DNA of 64,000 bases from Rhodocyclaceae bacterium (GCA_023230455.1 JALNXH010000001.1:186001-250000), one strand, 5' to 3'. Counted from the stretch's first letter, positions 1 through 8,088 are shown. Numbers and translations: made by a program. The notes: generated from the sequence alone by a model not told the origin.

Positions 1-659
1 GGCGCAGCCAGAACTTCCTCGATCGAATAATCGCGGCGGTACTGCGCCAGCGGATTCTGCATCGAATGGCGATGGTTCTTGGCCGCTACGGCGGCGATCT
101 GCCGCGGCGTGGTGCCGAAAGTCCGCATGTGGAATTTGGTGAACGCCTGATACACGTCCATGAATACGCTGTGCGGCCCGGTATCCAGGTATTCGTCAGG
201 CGTGGGCACACCTTCACCCATGTACATCAGGTTGCGGACGGTCTGCTCAACCGCATGAACGTCCCAGCTGCCCTCGAAGATGGAGAAGCTGCGAGCCCGA
301 TCCGCCGAATACATTTTCTCCGCCCCCACCGCCAGCGCAATGTCGGACATCCCGGCACGGATATGGGTCAGCGCCATGTTGAAGGCGGTCGAGGCGCTAG
401 CGCAGGCGTTTTCCACATTGACCACCGGCACGTTGCCGAGCGCCAGCGGCAACAGGGCGATTTCACCGCGGATCGAGTGCTGGCCCTCCATCACGCCTTG
501 GGCAGAATTGGCAAAGAACACCGAGTCGACGCGGCCGGCAGCGCACCCACCGTCTTCGAGCGCCGCACTGGCCGCGCCGACAGCGAGATCGCGCAAGGAG
601 CGATCGAGAAATCTCCCGAACGGTGTCATGCCGACGCCCACCACATACACCTTGGACAT
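1..659 (-). CDS. Thiolase family protein (acetyl-CoA acetyltransferase-like), 3' end outside window
   Basis: Thiolases make or cleave beta-ketoacyl-CoA using a nucleophilic cysteine. The reverse strand gives 219 residues from an ATG at 659, then runs off the window, so the C-terminal active-site His and Cys motifs are missing. The N-terminus MSKVYVVGVGMTPFG is typical of the family, and the motif ENACASAS puts the nucleophile at about Cys86. This variant of the cysteine motif resembles the SCP2/lipid-transfer type more than biosynthetic PhaA, so the substrate may be a longer or branched acyl-CoA. The gene is divergent from surE. A run of eight G residues lies in the ribosome-binding region, four bases before the start. 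Family is certain; substrate unknown. Confidence 0.88.
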   Translation of the reverse strand, partial: MSKVYVVGVGMTPFGRFLDRSLRDLAVGAASAALEDGGCAAGRVDSVFFANSAQGVMEGQHSIRGEIALLPLALGNVPVVNVENACASASTAFNMALTHIRAGMSDIALAVGAEKMYSADRARSFSIFEGSWDVHAVEQTVRNLMYMGEGVPTPDEYLDTGPHSVFMDVYQAFTKFHMRTFGTTPRQIAAVAAKNHRHSMQNPLAQYRRDYSIEEVLAA

Positions 660-663
660 CCTG

Positions 664-671
664 CCCCCCCC
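664..671 (-). repeat. G8 homopolymer in the thiolase ribosome-binding region
   Basis: Eight consecutive C on the plus strand (G on the coding strand) form the Shine-Dalgarno region of the thiolase gene, ending four bases before a CAGG that abuts the ATG. Such tracts can slip in replication or in sequencing. Confidence 0.7.
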
Positions 672-818
672 TTTAGATTTACCTGCCTTCGGCACCCGTC
701 CTGCAGCAGCGACACAAGAATTTTTGTCTGACCAGATTGTAGAACAATATTTTTACGATGGGTAGAATGGGCGCCCTGCCGGAACGTTCCGGGCGCTATA
801 CACATGAGGCCGAATCCG

Positions 819-1580
819 ATGGACGCGAGAATTCTCATCACCAACGACGACGGCGCGCATTCCGAAGGCATCGACCTGCTCGCGGCGCTCGCCGGCCGCC
901 ACTGCGACGACGTTTGGGTTGTCGCACCCGACTCGGAACGCAGCGGCGCGTCGCACTCGGTGTCGCTTGCCGATCCGCTGCGCGTGCGTCAGCTCGGCCC
1001 GAAGAAATTTTCCGTACGCGGCTCGCCGACCGACTGCGTCGTGCTCGGCGTAAAACACCTGTGCAAGGACCGCCGGCCGACGGTGATCCTTTCGGGGGTG
1101 AATCGAGGCGCCAACATCGCCGACGATGTGCTGTACTCGGGTACCGTCGCCGCGGCAAGAGAAGGCGCCCAGTTCGGCATCCCGTCAATCGCCTTCAGCC
1201 AGATCTTCGCTCGCGGCCAGGCTGTGCCCTGGCATACCGCGGAACGGCACGGCGCAGATCTGCTGCCGCGCCTGCTCGAACTGTGCCGCGCCGGGGACAT
1301 GCTGCTCAACGTGAACTTTCCTCCACTCGAGCCGAATGCGGTACGTGGCCTCGCCGTGACACGGCAGGGCAAACGCACCCATCAGGAGATCGCGGTGCAG
1401 GAACGCATCGACAACCGCGGCTTCCCTTATTACTGGCTGAACTTCGAACATCAGGTGGTCAATCCCGAACCGGGCACCGATCTTGCGGCCATCGCCGAGG
1501 GATTGATTTCCATCACGCCCCTGCAACTCGACATGACCGACCATCCCGCGGTTGGGCGGATTGCAGACGCACTGGCCTAG
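819..1580 (+). CDS. surE: 5'/3'-nucleotidase SurE (stationary-phase survival protein)
   Basis: SurE dephosphorylates nucleoside 5'- and 3'-monophosphates, and in some species short polyphosphate, using a divalent metal. The 253-residue product starts MDARILITNDDG. The expected metal ligands are visible: Asp10 and Asp11 in TNDDG, Ser42 in RSGAS, and Asn95 in SGVNRGAN. I chose the ATG at 819 rather than the in-frame ATG at 804 because SurE proteins begin within a few residues of the ILITNDDG motif and a GAGG lies about ten bases upstream. The usual neighbours pcm, nlpD and rpoS are absent; a NnrU-family gene follows instead. Confidence 0.95.
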   Translation: MDARILITNDDGAHSEGIDLLAALAGRHCDDVWVVAPDSERSGASHSVSLADPLRVRQLGPKKFSVRGSPTDCVVLGVKHLCKDRRPTVILSGVNRGANIADDVLYSGTVAAAREGAQFGIPSIAFSQIFARGQAVPWHTAERHGADLLPRLLELCRAGDMLLNVNFPPLEPNAVRGLAVTRQGKRTHQEIAVQERIDNRGFPYYWLNFEHQVVNPEPGTDLAAIAEGLISITPLQLDMTDHPAVGRIADALA

Positions 1581-1675
1581 AGGGACACCCGCTCCCCTGA
1601 CGCAAAAAACTGTCGGCAACCGGCTGCGACTTGGATATCCTTGCCGCTCCCGAAACAAACTGGAAATCCGACCCC

Positions 1676-2263
1676 ATGAATCCAACCCTGACACTGGCTC
1701 TCGGACTGCTCGTCTTCCTCGCCACCCACTCGGTGCGCATCTTCGCCGACGTCTGGCGCAGTGCCATGATCGCCCGCCTCGGCGCCCTCGGCTGGAAGGG
1801 ATTGATCGGCCTGACCTCGCTGCTCGGCTTCGGCCTGATTGCCTGGAGTTATGGCGCAACCCGCGCCGACCCCAGCGTGCTGTGGCTGCCACCGCTATGG
1901 ACGCGGCATCTGGCGGCCCTGCTGACACTGCCGGCCTTCATCCTGCTGGTGTCGGCATACGTACCGGGCAACCGCTTCAAGGCGACCATCGGCCACCCGA
2001 TGGTGGCAGGAACCAAAGTGTGGGCGCTGGCGCATCTGCTGTCCAACGGCAATCTGGCCGACGTAATGCTTTTCGGCAGCTTCCTGGTCTGGGCCACCCT
2101 GTCGTTCAGCGCCTCGCGCCAACGCGACCGCAAGGAAGGCCGCAGCTACCCGACCGGACCGATATCGCGCACCGTAATTACCGTCATCGTCGGAATCGTC
2201 GCCTGGGCGGTCTTTGCCATGATGCTGCATGGGCCGTTGATCGGAGTCCGGCCCTTCGGCTGA
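1676..2263 (+). CDS. NnrU-family integral membrane protein
   Basis: A 195-residue polytopic membrane protein with about five hydrophobic segments, starting MNPTLTLALGLLVFLATHS. The early ATHS and the GHP motif (in TIGHPMVAGTKVWALAH) are typical of the NnrU family, first described next to nitrite and nitric oxide reductase genes and distantly related to isoprenylcysteine methyltransferase-like membrane proteins. The biochemical role of the family is not settled. No denitrification gene lies nearby, so a nitrogen role cannot be inferred from context. It follows surE by 95 bases and ends before a hairpin terminator. The ATG at 1676 is preferred over the upstream frame-open codon at 1631 because membrane segment 1 starts immediately. 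Confidence 0.82.
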   Translation: MNPTLTLALGLLVFLATHSVRIFADVWRSAMIARLGALGWKGLIGLTSLLGFGLIAWSYGATRADPSVLWLPPLWTRHLAALLTLPAFILLVSAYVPGNRFKATIGHPMVAGTKVWALAHLLSNGNLADVMLFGSFLVWATLSFSASRQRDRKEGRSYPTGPISRTVITVIVGIVAWAVFAMMLHGPLIGVRPFG

Positions 2264-2291
2264 AACCGTTCGGAATTCTGTGTCACATCCG

Positions 2292-2321
2292 GCCTGCCAA
2301 ACGCCCGCCTGGCAGGCTTTT
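2292..2321 (+). terminator. Intrinsic terminator after the NnrU gene
   Basis: An 8-bp perfect stem (GCCTGCCA and TGGCAGGC) with a 10-base loop is followed by TTTT. It lies 28 bases after the NnrU stop and before the convergent hslR stop. Confidence 0.7.
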
Positions 2322-2347
2322 CAGACAACGCGCGGCGGCGCGAACAG

Positions 2348-2734
2348 CTACCCGCCCGCATTCCTGATCAAACGCCCCGCACGTTTCGTCGGCCGCCCTT
2401 TCAGGTTCGCTCCCGGCACTGGCGCGAATTTGCGCAACTCGGCATCGCGCAGGCGGCAGGCGATGCTCTCCTCTGTTTCTTTGTAGAGCAAGCGGGCTTC
2501 TGCGGCGGGCCGACGCAGCGCATTGACGCCGCGCACGATCACCGTCCAGCGCAGTTCGCCGGCAACGATGTCAATTTCGTCGTCCGGCTTTACTTCACGC
2601 GAGGATTTCGCCGGCCGCCCATTCAGTCTCACCTTGCCTCCATCCACCGCCGCGGCGGCAAGGCTGCGCGTCTTGAAAAACCGGGCAGCCCAAAGCCATT
2701 TATCGAGGCGCAGCGAGTCTGGGGATTCGTTCAT
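2348..2734 (-). CDS. hslR: Ribosome-associated heat shock protein Hsp15 (S4 domain)
   Basis: Hsp15 binds free 50S subunits carrying a stalled nascent chain and helps recycle them. The 128-residue protein has an S4 RNA-binding domain at residues 8-70 (RLDKWLWAARFFKTRSLA, then GGKVRLNGRPAKSSREVKPDD) and a basic, Arg/Lys-rich tail, matching the family in length and layout. The ATG at 2734 is chosen since the S4 motif starts right after it; the upstream extension to 2863 has no similarity to the family. The gene is convergent with the NnrU gene and divergent from the membrane protein at 2957. A weak Shine-Dalgarno makes the start the least certain part. Confidence 0.88.
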   Translation of the reverse strand: MNESPDSLRLDKWLWAARFFKTRSLAAAAVDGGKVRLNGRPAKSSREVKPDDEIDIVAGELRWTVIVRGVNALRRPAAEARLLYKETEESIACRLRDAELRKFAPVPGANLKGRPTKRAGRLIRNAGG

Positions 2735-2956
2735 CGGAGGGTTGCCTGCCGTGCGTGCGAAAGCGAGAGATGCTATCACCGGCGCCGACGGGGATATGAC
2801 TTCGGTTCTGTGCGCCGGGACAAGCAAATGGTGATCCGACAACACAGTTCGACGAACGTACAATTACACATTTCAGCCAGCCTCCGTTCGGATAAGCCAT
2901 CAGCGCCGTTTGAGGCTTTTCAATAGCAGTTCGCCTTTACAAGAAGAGATCCCACC

Positions 2957-3712
2957 ATGCCGACCGCTCCTTACGACCACCCGCTGAACCTGACGACCCA
3001 GGCCGTACTCACTTACGGCAGTTGGGCGTTGACCGTCGTACTGCTCACTATCGCAGTGAAAAAGGACGTGCGCTACCGCAGCCCATTTTTTACCTTCCTG
3101 ATTCTCGCCGGCATGGTCGGTGCGCTGGCAGAGCCCCTCTACGACGTCGGTTTCATGCTACTTTTTTACGTCCCCGGAATCTGGAGCACCTTCTCGGCCT
3201 TCGGCATCCCGCAGCCGGTCTGGGCTTACAGTGGCTATGTGGTGCTGTACACCGGCACGGCAATGTTCATTTGCGAGCAGATCCGCAGCGGCCTGACGCC
3301 ACGGGGGCTTTACGCCTGGGCGGGGATCGAGCTGCTGATGTCGATGACCTTCGAGATCGTCGGCATCCAGGGCGGCGCCTACACCTACTGGGGCCCGCAT
3401 GCCTTCCGCATTTTCGATTATCCGCTGGCAATCGGCGTACTCGAATCGGCACAGGTGATCTGCTTCAGCCTTGCCGCCGCCGAGCTGCGCCGGCGGACGA
3501 GCAGCACGGCAGCCTTGCTCGGCCTGTTTGCGCTCTTCCCCTGCACCTTCTATCTGGCCAACTTCGGTGCCGGAGCGCCGCTAATCATTTCCCTGCACCT
3601 CGACAATCCGTCGCCGACACTGGTGACTATCTGTTCGGCGATCAGCATCTTCTTCGCCCTGCTGCTGATCCACGGAGCGACGAAACTACTGCCCCGGCCA
3701 ACGGCTTGCTAG
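2957..3712 (+). CDS. Unrecognised polytopic membrane protein (possibly AveC-like)
   Basis: I do not firmly recognise this 251-residue protein. It has about seven hydrophobic segments, short charged loops and no signal peptide. Conserved-looking polar residues sit inside membrane regions: AEPLYDVG near residue 55, FEIVGIQGGAYTYWGP near 136-151, and IGVLESAQVICF near 160-172. The pattern of an acidic residue, then a GAYTYWG segment, then another acidic helix recalls AveC-like/spirocyclase-family membrane proteins, but this is recollection of a motif, not a search result. A purine-rich Shine-Dalgarno (AAGAAGAGAT) precedes the ATG. A possible promoter (CCGACA, 17 bases, TACAAT ending at 2864) lies upstream. 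It stands alone before the lrgA-like gene. Confidence 0.75.
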   Translation: MPTAPYDHPLNLTTQAVLTYGSWALTVVLLTIAVKKDVRYRSPFFTFLILAGMVGALAEPLYDVGFMLLFYVPGIWSTFSAFGIPQPVWAYSGYVVLYTGTAMFICEQIRSGLTPRGLYAWAGIELLMSMTFEIVGIQGGAYTYWGPHAFRIFDYPLAIGVLESAQVICFSLAAAELRRRTSSTAALLGLFALFPCTFYLANFGAGAPLIISLHLDNPSPTLVTICSAISIFFALLLIHGATKLLPRPTAC

Positions 3713-3784
3713 CCGCGCTCCCCGGCGGCACCCGCTCACTACCGCACTACAATTGCGCCGGACGCATTTCCTGGGAGCGTGGTC

Positions 3785-4132
3785 GTGCTGTTTGCCTTCA
3801 CCCAACTGCTGCTGTTTCAGCTTGCCGGCGAAATGATCGCCCACGGCCTCGGCCTGACCGTGCCGGGGCCGGTGCTGGGCATGGCGCTGCTCTTCATATT
3901 CCTCGTGCTGCGTGGCGGGCCGGGGCATGAATTACAGACCACCTGCCAGAACCTGCTGCAACACTTGTCGCTGCTTTTCGTGCCAGCCGGGACCGGCGTC
4001 ATGCTGCATTTGCACCTGCTGGCCGATCAGAGCGTACCCATCGCCGCTTCGCTCGCAATCAGCACCTTCGTCGCGCTGGCAGTCACCGCCTTGCTGATGA
4101 AATGGATTGCCGGGCGCAGGAGCGAAGCGTGA
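3785..4132 (+). CDS. CidA/LrgA-family membrane protein (holin-like)
   Basis: A 115-residue protein with four hydrophobic segments, matching the CidA/LrgA family: FQLAGEMIAHGLGLTVPGPVLGM near the N-terminus carries the conserved PGPVLGM, and FVPAGTGVM is the second hallmark. Members are described as holin-like regulators of murein hydrolase activity or as exporters working with an LrgB partner; in several bacteria the pair moves pyruvate or glycolate. The start is a GTG at 3785, seven bases after GGGAG; the GTG at 3779 lies too close to that site. Its TGA overlaps the GTG of the next gene by four bases, so translational coupling is likely. Confidence 0.87.
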   Translation: MLFAFTQLLLFQLAGEMIAHGLGLTVPGPVLGMALLFIFLVLRGGPGHELQTTCQNLLQHLSLLFVPAGTGVMLHLHLLADQSVPIAASLAISTFVALAVTALLMKWIAGRRSEA

Positions 4133-4836
4133 AGCCGCACATCAGCGAATTGTGGGTCTACCTCGCCACCTCGCCCCTGCTCTGGCTAGCGGCGACGCTG
4201 CTCGCCTATCAGGCCGGCCATGCGCTCTACCGGCGCGCCGGATCGCATCCGGCAGCCAACCCAGTGCTGATCGCAATTGCTGTGCTGGTCGCATTGCTCA
4301 AGCTTACCCATACGCCGTTCGAGCACTATTTCGACGGTGCCCAGTTCGTGCATTTCCTGCTCGGCCCGGCGACGGTGGCCCTGGCCATTCCGCTCTACGC
4401 GCAGATGAAAAGGGTACGGGCGCTATTGTTGCCGATGGCGGTGGCGCTGGTTGCCGGCTGCCTCGCTGCGACCTTCAGCGCCGTCTGGATCGGCCGTTGG
4501 CTCGGTGCCAGTCCGGCCGTGGTGATGTCGTTGGCACCCAAATCGGTAACAACGCCGATCGCCATGGGTGTAGCGGAGCGACTCGGCGGCATTCCCTCAC
4601 TGACGGCGGTGCTGGTGATCGTCACCGGCATTCTCGGCGCCGTCTGCGCCCGCCCCATCCTCGACCGGCTGCGGGTACGCAGCCACGCGATGCGCGGTTT
4701 CGCCATCGGCCTCGCCGCCCATGGTATCGGCACCGCGCGAGCGTTTCAGGAAAGCGAGGAAACCGGCGCCTTCGCCGCGCTCGGCATGGGACTCAACGGT
4801 CTGCTGACGGCCGCACTGCTGCCGCTGGTGATCTAG
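4129..4836 (+). CDS. LrgB/CidB-family membrane protein
   Basis: Partner of the preceding LrgA-like protein. The 235-residue product has about six to seven hydrophobic segments and the family motifs HFLLGPATVALAIPLYAQ, LAPKSVTTPIAMGVAE and AHGIGTARAFQESEETGAF near the C-terminus. The start is GTG at 4129 in a GTGA overlap with the upstream stop, preceded by CAGGAG. Known family roles range from control of autolysis to pyruvate/glycolate transport; the sequence alone does not decide between them. The gene ends just before the convergent dut gene. Confidence 0.9.
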   Translation: MKPHISELWVYLATSPLLWLAATLLAYQAGHALYRRAGSHPAANPVLIAIAVLVALLKLTHTPFEHYFDGAQFVHFLLGPATVALAIPLYAQMKRVRALLLPMAVALVAGCLAATFSAVWIGRWLGASPAVVMSLAPKSVTTPIAMGVAERLGGIPSLTAVLVIVTGILGAVCARPILDRLRVRSHAMRGFAIGLAAHGIGTARAFQESEETGAFAALGMGLNGLLTAALLPLVI

Positions 4837-4842
4837 CGCTAA

Positions 4843-5292
4843 TCAGCCGTGGCCGGTACTACCGAAGCCGCCGGCGCCGCGCTCACTCTCGGCGAACTCG
4901 CTCACCACGTTGAATGCTACCTGCACCACGGGAACCACCACCAGTTGTGCAAGGCGATCCAGCGGATTGAGGGTGAAAGTTTCGCTGCCGCGATTCCAGG
5001 TCGAGACGAAGATTTCGCCCTGGTAGTCGGAGTCGATCAGGCCGACCAGATTGCCCAACACGATGCCGTGTTTGTGGCCCAGCCCCGAGCGCGGCAGGAT
5101 CATCGCCGCGAGGCCCGGATCGGCCAGATGAATGGCCATGCCGGTGGGAATCAGATGGGTTTCGCCGGGGTGGATTTTCAGCGGCGCTTCGATGCAGGCA
5201 CGTAGATCGAGGCCCGCGGCACCGGGCGTTGCATAGTGGGGCGGCGACTCCTTGAGGCGGCCATCGATGAGTTTGACGTCGATCCGGTGCAT
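4843..5292 (-). CDS. dut: dUTP diphosphatase (dUTPase)
   Basis: Hydrolyses dUTP to dUMP and pyrophosphate, keeping uracil out of DNA and feeding dTMP synthesis. The 149-residue protein has all five trimeric-dUTPase motifs: AAGLDLRA at 25, PRSGLG at 67, GLIDSDYQGEI with the catalytic Asp around 87-89, DRLAQLVV at 112, and the C-terminal RGAGGFGSTG flap at 138-147. The length is normal. It lies downstream of coaBC on the same strand, a common proteobacterial arrangement, but here the two are separated by an 81-base spacer holding an inverted repeat. Confidence 0.97.
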   Translation of the reverse strand: MHRIDVKLIDGRLKESPPHYATPGAAGLDLRACIEAPLKIHPGETHLIPTGMAIHLADPGLAAMILPRSGLGHKHGIVLGNLVGLIDSDYQGEIFVSTWNRGSETFTLNPLDRLAQLVVVPVVQVAFNVVSEFAESERGAGGFGSTGHG

Positions 5293-5315
5293 GAGATATT
5301 CCTTTAAATGCGTCC

Positions 5316-5366
5316 GCCCTGAGCCTGTCGAAGGGCAAACGATGGCCTGGACTTCGACAGGGCGAA
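5316..5366. repeat. REP-like inverted repeat between coaBC and dut
   Basis: The spacer contains CTGAGCCTGTCGAAGGGC followed, after about 17 bases, by CTTCGACAGGGCGAACGG. The arms CTGTCGAAG and CTTCGACAG pair perfectly. This CTTCGACAGG-type word is a dispersed intergenic repeat known from many proteobacterial genomes, so this is probably one REP/BIME-like copy. Confidence 0.65.
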
Positions 5367-5373
5367 CGGTGTC

Positions 5374-6561
5374 TTAAGTTTTCAGCATCGACGCTAGATG
5401 TTCGACGATGCAGCGCGCGACGTTAAGTTTGTCTGCCATGGGCAGCGGATGCGCGCCGGCGGCGTCGAACAGGGTCACGGCGTTGCTGTCGCTGCCGAGT
5501 GCATCGGAAACCAGGTTGCCGACCACCAACGAGAGCTTTTTTGCCTCCCGCTTGCCTTCGGCGTACTCGGCGAGGTTGCGGCTCTCCGCGGCAAAGCCGA
5601 CGCAGAACGGCGCCGCGGGCAGTGCCGCGACTTCGGCGAGGATGTCGGGATTAGGCACCAATTCGACGTTGAGCGCATCGGCTGATTTCTTGATCTTGTG
5701 CTCCGCCGGCTGTGCCGGGCGATAGTCGGCGACCGCGGCAACGGCGATGAACACATCGCGATCGGCAATCCGTTCCATCACCGCGGCGCGCATTTCGAGC
5801 GCGCTCTGCACGTCAACGCGAGTCACACCCCATGGCGTCGGCTGGGCGCACGGGCCGGCCACCAGCAGCACTTCGGCACCGGCATCGGCACAGGCCTGGG
5901 CGAGGGCAAAACCCATCTTGCCGGAACTCGAATTGGTGATACCGCGCACCGGATCGATGGCTTCAAAGGTCGGCCCGGCAGTTAACAGCACCCTTTTACC
6001 CATCAGTCGTTTCGGCTGGAGATGCGCGACGAGGGCGTCGAAGAGTTCCTGCGCTTCGAGCATGCGGCCGGCACCCACCTCACCGCAGGCCTGCTCGCCG
6101 CTGCCAGGACCGAGGATGGCGATACCGTCTGCGCGCAGTTGCGCCACATTGCGTTGCGTGGCTGGTTTGTCCCACATCTGCCGGTTCATCGCCGGCGCCA
6201 CCAGCAGCGGGCAGTCGCGCGCCAGGCAGAGGGTGGTGAGCAGGTCGTCGGCCAGGCCATGGACCAGTTTGGCGATGCAGTTGGCGGTAGCCGGGGCAAC
6301 GATCAGCGCATCGGCGCCGCGGGTCAAGTCGATGTGCGCCATAGCATTGCCCATGCGCTCGTCCCACAGGCTGCTCCAGACGGGGCGGCCGGAAAGCGCC
6401 TGGAAAGTCTGCGTGCCGACGAAGCGAGCGCCGGATTCGGTGAGTACCACATCCACCTGCGCGCCGCCCTTGACCAGCAACCGCGTCAACTCGGCGGCTT
6501 TGTAGGCCGCAACGCCGCCGGTGACCCCCAGGACGATACGTTTGCCGCAAAGCGTTGCCAT
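5374..6561 (-). CDS. coaBC: Bifunctional phosphopantothenoylcysteine decarboxylase/synthetase
   Basis: Catalyses two steps of coenzyme A synthesis: joining 4'-phosphopantothenate to cysteine (CoaB, C-terminal) and decarboxylating the product to 4'-phosphopantetheine (CoaC, N-terminal flavoprotein). The 395-residue product has the CoaC FMN motif GVTGGVAAYK, catalytic His76 in AMAHIDLT, Asn125 in PAMNRQMW and Cys159 in ACGEVGAGRM. The CoaB half shows ITNSSSGKMGFALA and the KIKKSADALNVELVPNPDIL stretch with the acyl-phosphate lysine. I take the ATG at 6561; an in-frame ATG at 6585 would add eight residues, and neither has a clear Shine-Dalgarno. The gene is divergent from radC, with only 40 bases between. 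Confidence 0.96.
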   Translation of the reverse strand: MATLCGKRIVLGVTGGVAAYKAAELTRLLVKGGAQVDVVLTESGARFVGTQTFQALSGRPVWSSLWDERMGNAMAHIDLTRGADALIVAPATANCIAKLVHGLADDLLTTLCLARDCPLLVAPAMNRQMWDKPATQRNVAQLRADGIAILGPGSGEQACGEVGAGRMLEAQELFDALVAHLQPKRLMGKRVLLTAGPTFEAIDPVRGITNSSSGKMGFALAQACADAGAEVLLVAGPCAQPTPWGVTRVDVQSALEMRAAVMERIADRDVFIAVAAVADYRPAQPAEHKIKKSADALNVELVPNPDILAEVAALPAAPFCVGFAAESRNLAEYAEGKREAKKLSLVVGNLVSDALGSDSNAVTLFDAAGAHPLPMADKLNVARCIVEHLASMLKT

Positions 6562-6601
6562 GACATTAGAATCCAAAAAATTCATAGAACGAGGATTCTA
6601 C

Positions 6602-7282
6602 ATGGCGATCAGCGATTGGCCTGCGGCGGAACGACCGCGCGAACGGCTCCTGGCCCTTGGCGCAGAAGCGCTTTCTGATGCTGAACTGCTGGCGATTTTT
6701 CTCCGTGTCGGCATCAAGGGCAAAAGCGCGGTCGAGCTGGCGCGCGATCTGCTCACGCGCTTCGATGGCCGGCTGTCGCAACTCGCCGGCGCCGGCCCGC
6801 GAACACTGGCCGCTCTGCCCGGCCTCGGCCCAGCGAAGGCGGCACAACTGGCGGCGACCCTCGAACTGGCCCGCCGGGCTCTCAAGGAAGATCTACACAG
6901 CCGCGACCTGCTCGGTTCACCTGGAGCCGTTCGCGACTGGCTGCGGCTCAAGCTTGCCGCACTGCCCTACGAAATTTTTGGTGCGCTCTGGCTCGACAAC
7001 CAGAACCGACTGATCGACTACGATGAACTGTTCCGCGGCACCCTGTCGCAAACTGCGGTCTACCCCAGAGAAGTGGTCAAGCAGGCGCTGGCGCGCAACG
7101 CGGCGGCAGTGGTGCTGGTGCATAACCACCCGTCCGGCGTGGCGGAACCTTCGCGCGCCGACGAGGTGCTGACGCAGGGGCTGAAAAGCGCGCTGGCGCT
7201 GGTGGACGTGAAACTGGTGGACCATTTCGTCGTCGCCGGCAACGGCGCGCCGCTGTCGTTCGCCGAACGCGGGCTGCTCTGA
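6602..7282 (+). CDS. radC: RadC/JAMM-family protein
   Basis: The 226-residue protein has the N-terminal helix-hairpin-helix part of RadC (LPGLGPAKAAQLAA near residue 72) and the C-terminal JAMM metalloprotease-like domain with HNHPSG at 174-179 and the third ligand Asp187 (motif HxHPSGxxxPSxxD). Despite the name, a DNA repair role for RadC is not supported in E. coli; related proteins occur on mobile elements and in natural transformation. This copy sits before HIT and rpmB-rpmG, the usual chromosomal location, so it is the housekeeping form. The ATG at 6602 follows GAGG by about eight bases. Confidence 0.95.
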   Translation: MAISDWPAAERPRERLLALGAEALSDAELLAIFLRVGIKGKSAVELARDLLTRFDGRLSQLAGAGPRTLAALPGLGPAKAAQLAATLELARRALKEDLHSRDLLGSPGAVRDWLRLKLAALPYEIFGALWLDNQNRLIDYDELFRGTLSQTAVYPREVVKQALARNAAAVVLVHNHPSGVAEPSRADEVLTQGLKSALALVDVKLVDHFVVAGNGAPLSFAERGLL

Positions 7283-7335
7283 AAGCCGCAACTTTCGCTA
7301 ACATAGCCGTCCCTGTTCCCTTCCTGCCCGCCGCC

Positions 7336-7764
7336 ATGGCCTACGATCCGCAAAACATCTTCGCAAAAATCCTTCGCGGCGAACTGCCCTGCACCAAGGT
7401 CTACGAAGACGAGCTGACCCTCGCCTTCATGGACGTTATGCCCCAGGCCGATGGTCATACGCTGGTGATCCCCAAGGAGTCCGCCGAAGGAATCCTCGAT
7501 ATTTCCCCGGGCAGCCTGGACGCTGCCATCCGGGTCACCCAGTGCGTCGCACGCGCAGTTAAACAGGCCATGCAGGTTCCCGGCATCCTGATCGCCCAGA
7601 CCAACGGGGCGGCTGCCGGACAGTCGGTGCCGCACCTGCACTTCCATGTAATCCCGCGTAAACCCGGCGAACCGTTGCTGATGCATGCGACTACCCTGGC
7701 TGACCCCGAACGACTGAAGCAATTCGCCGCCCGGATCACCGCTGCGCTGGCGCAGGCGTCCTGA
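7336..7764 (+). CDS. HIT-family nucleotide hydrolase
   Basis: A 142-residue histidine-triad protein with the active-site motif HLHFHV at residues 100-105 and the conserved early region NIFAKILRGELPCTKVYED. Bacterial HIT proteins of this type hydrolyse adenosine phosphoramidates and related dinucleotides; the exact substrate cannot be read from sequence. Length and motif spacing are those of the HinT/Hint branch. It follows radC by 53 bases on the same strand and precedes the rpmB promoter. Confidence 0.93.
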   Translation: MAYDPQNIFAKILRGELPCTKVYEDELTLAFMDVMPQADGHTLVIPKESAEGILDISPGSLDAAIRVTQCVARAVKQAMQVPGILIAQTNGAAAGQSVPHLHFHVIPRKPGEPLLMHATTLADPERLKQFAARITAALAQAS

Positions 7765-7783
7765 GCCGATCCGCTCAAAGCTG

Positions 7784-7813
7784 TTGATTTTTTCGGGATT
7801 ATTCGGATACAAT
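7784..7813 (+). promoter_or_regulatory. Sigma70-type promoter of rpmB-rpmG
   Basis: TTGATT (7784-7789), an 18-base spacer and TACAAT (7808-7813) lie about 38 bases before the rpmB start. The match is good for a strong ribosomal protein promoter; it is predicted from sequence only. Confidence 0.65.
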
Positions 7814-7851
7814 CGCGCGCTTTGCTGTATTCGACTGACTGGAGCGATCAA

Positions 7852-8088
7852 ATGTCCCGCGTGTGCCAAGTGACGGGCAAGGCCCCGATGGTGGGAAACA
7901 ACGTTTCCCACGCCAACAACAAGACCAAGCGTCGTTTTCTGCCCAACTTGCAGAGCCGTCGCTTCTGGGTGGAATCTGAAAACCGTTTCGTGCGCCTGCG
8001 CGTTTCCAATGCCGGCCTGCGCACGATCGACAAGAAGGGCATCGAAGTGGTGCTCGCTGAGCTGCGCCAACGCGGCGAAGCCGTTTAA
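7852..8088 (+). CDS. rpmB: 50S ribosomal protein L28
   Basis: Structural protein of the large subunit. The 78-residue product starts MSRVCQVTGKAPMVGNNVSH and contains TKRRFLPNLQSRRFWVESE, diagnostic of L28. The start at 7852 has GGAG upstream; the longer reading frame from 7822 adds a non-homologous N-terminus. There is no zinc-binding CxxC pair: the N-terminal part has a single Cys, as in the zinc-free (C-minus) form. It is followed after 16 bases by rpmG. Confidence 0.97.
   Translation: MSRVCQVTGKAPMVGNNVSHANNKTKRRFLPNLQSRRFWVESENRFVRLRVSNAGLRTIDKKGIEVVLAELRQRGEAV

Noticed and set aside
1552..2367. 271-residue frame overlapping the NnrU gene in another frame
   Set aside because: Arg/Pro-rich frame-shifted reading of a high-GC gene; NnrU homology is in the other frame.
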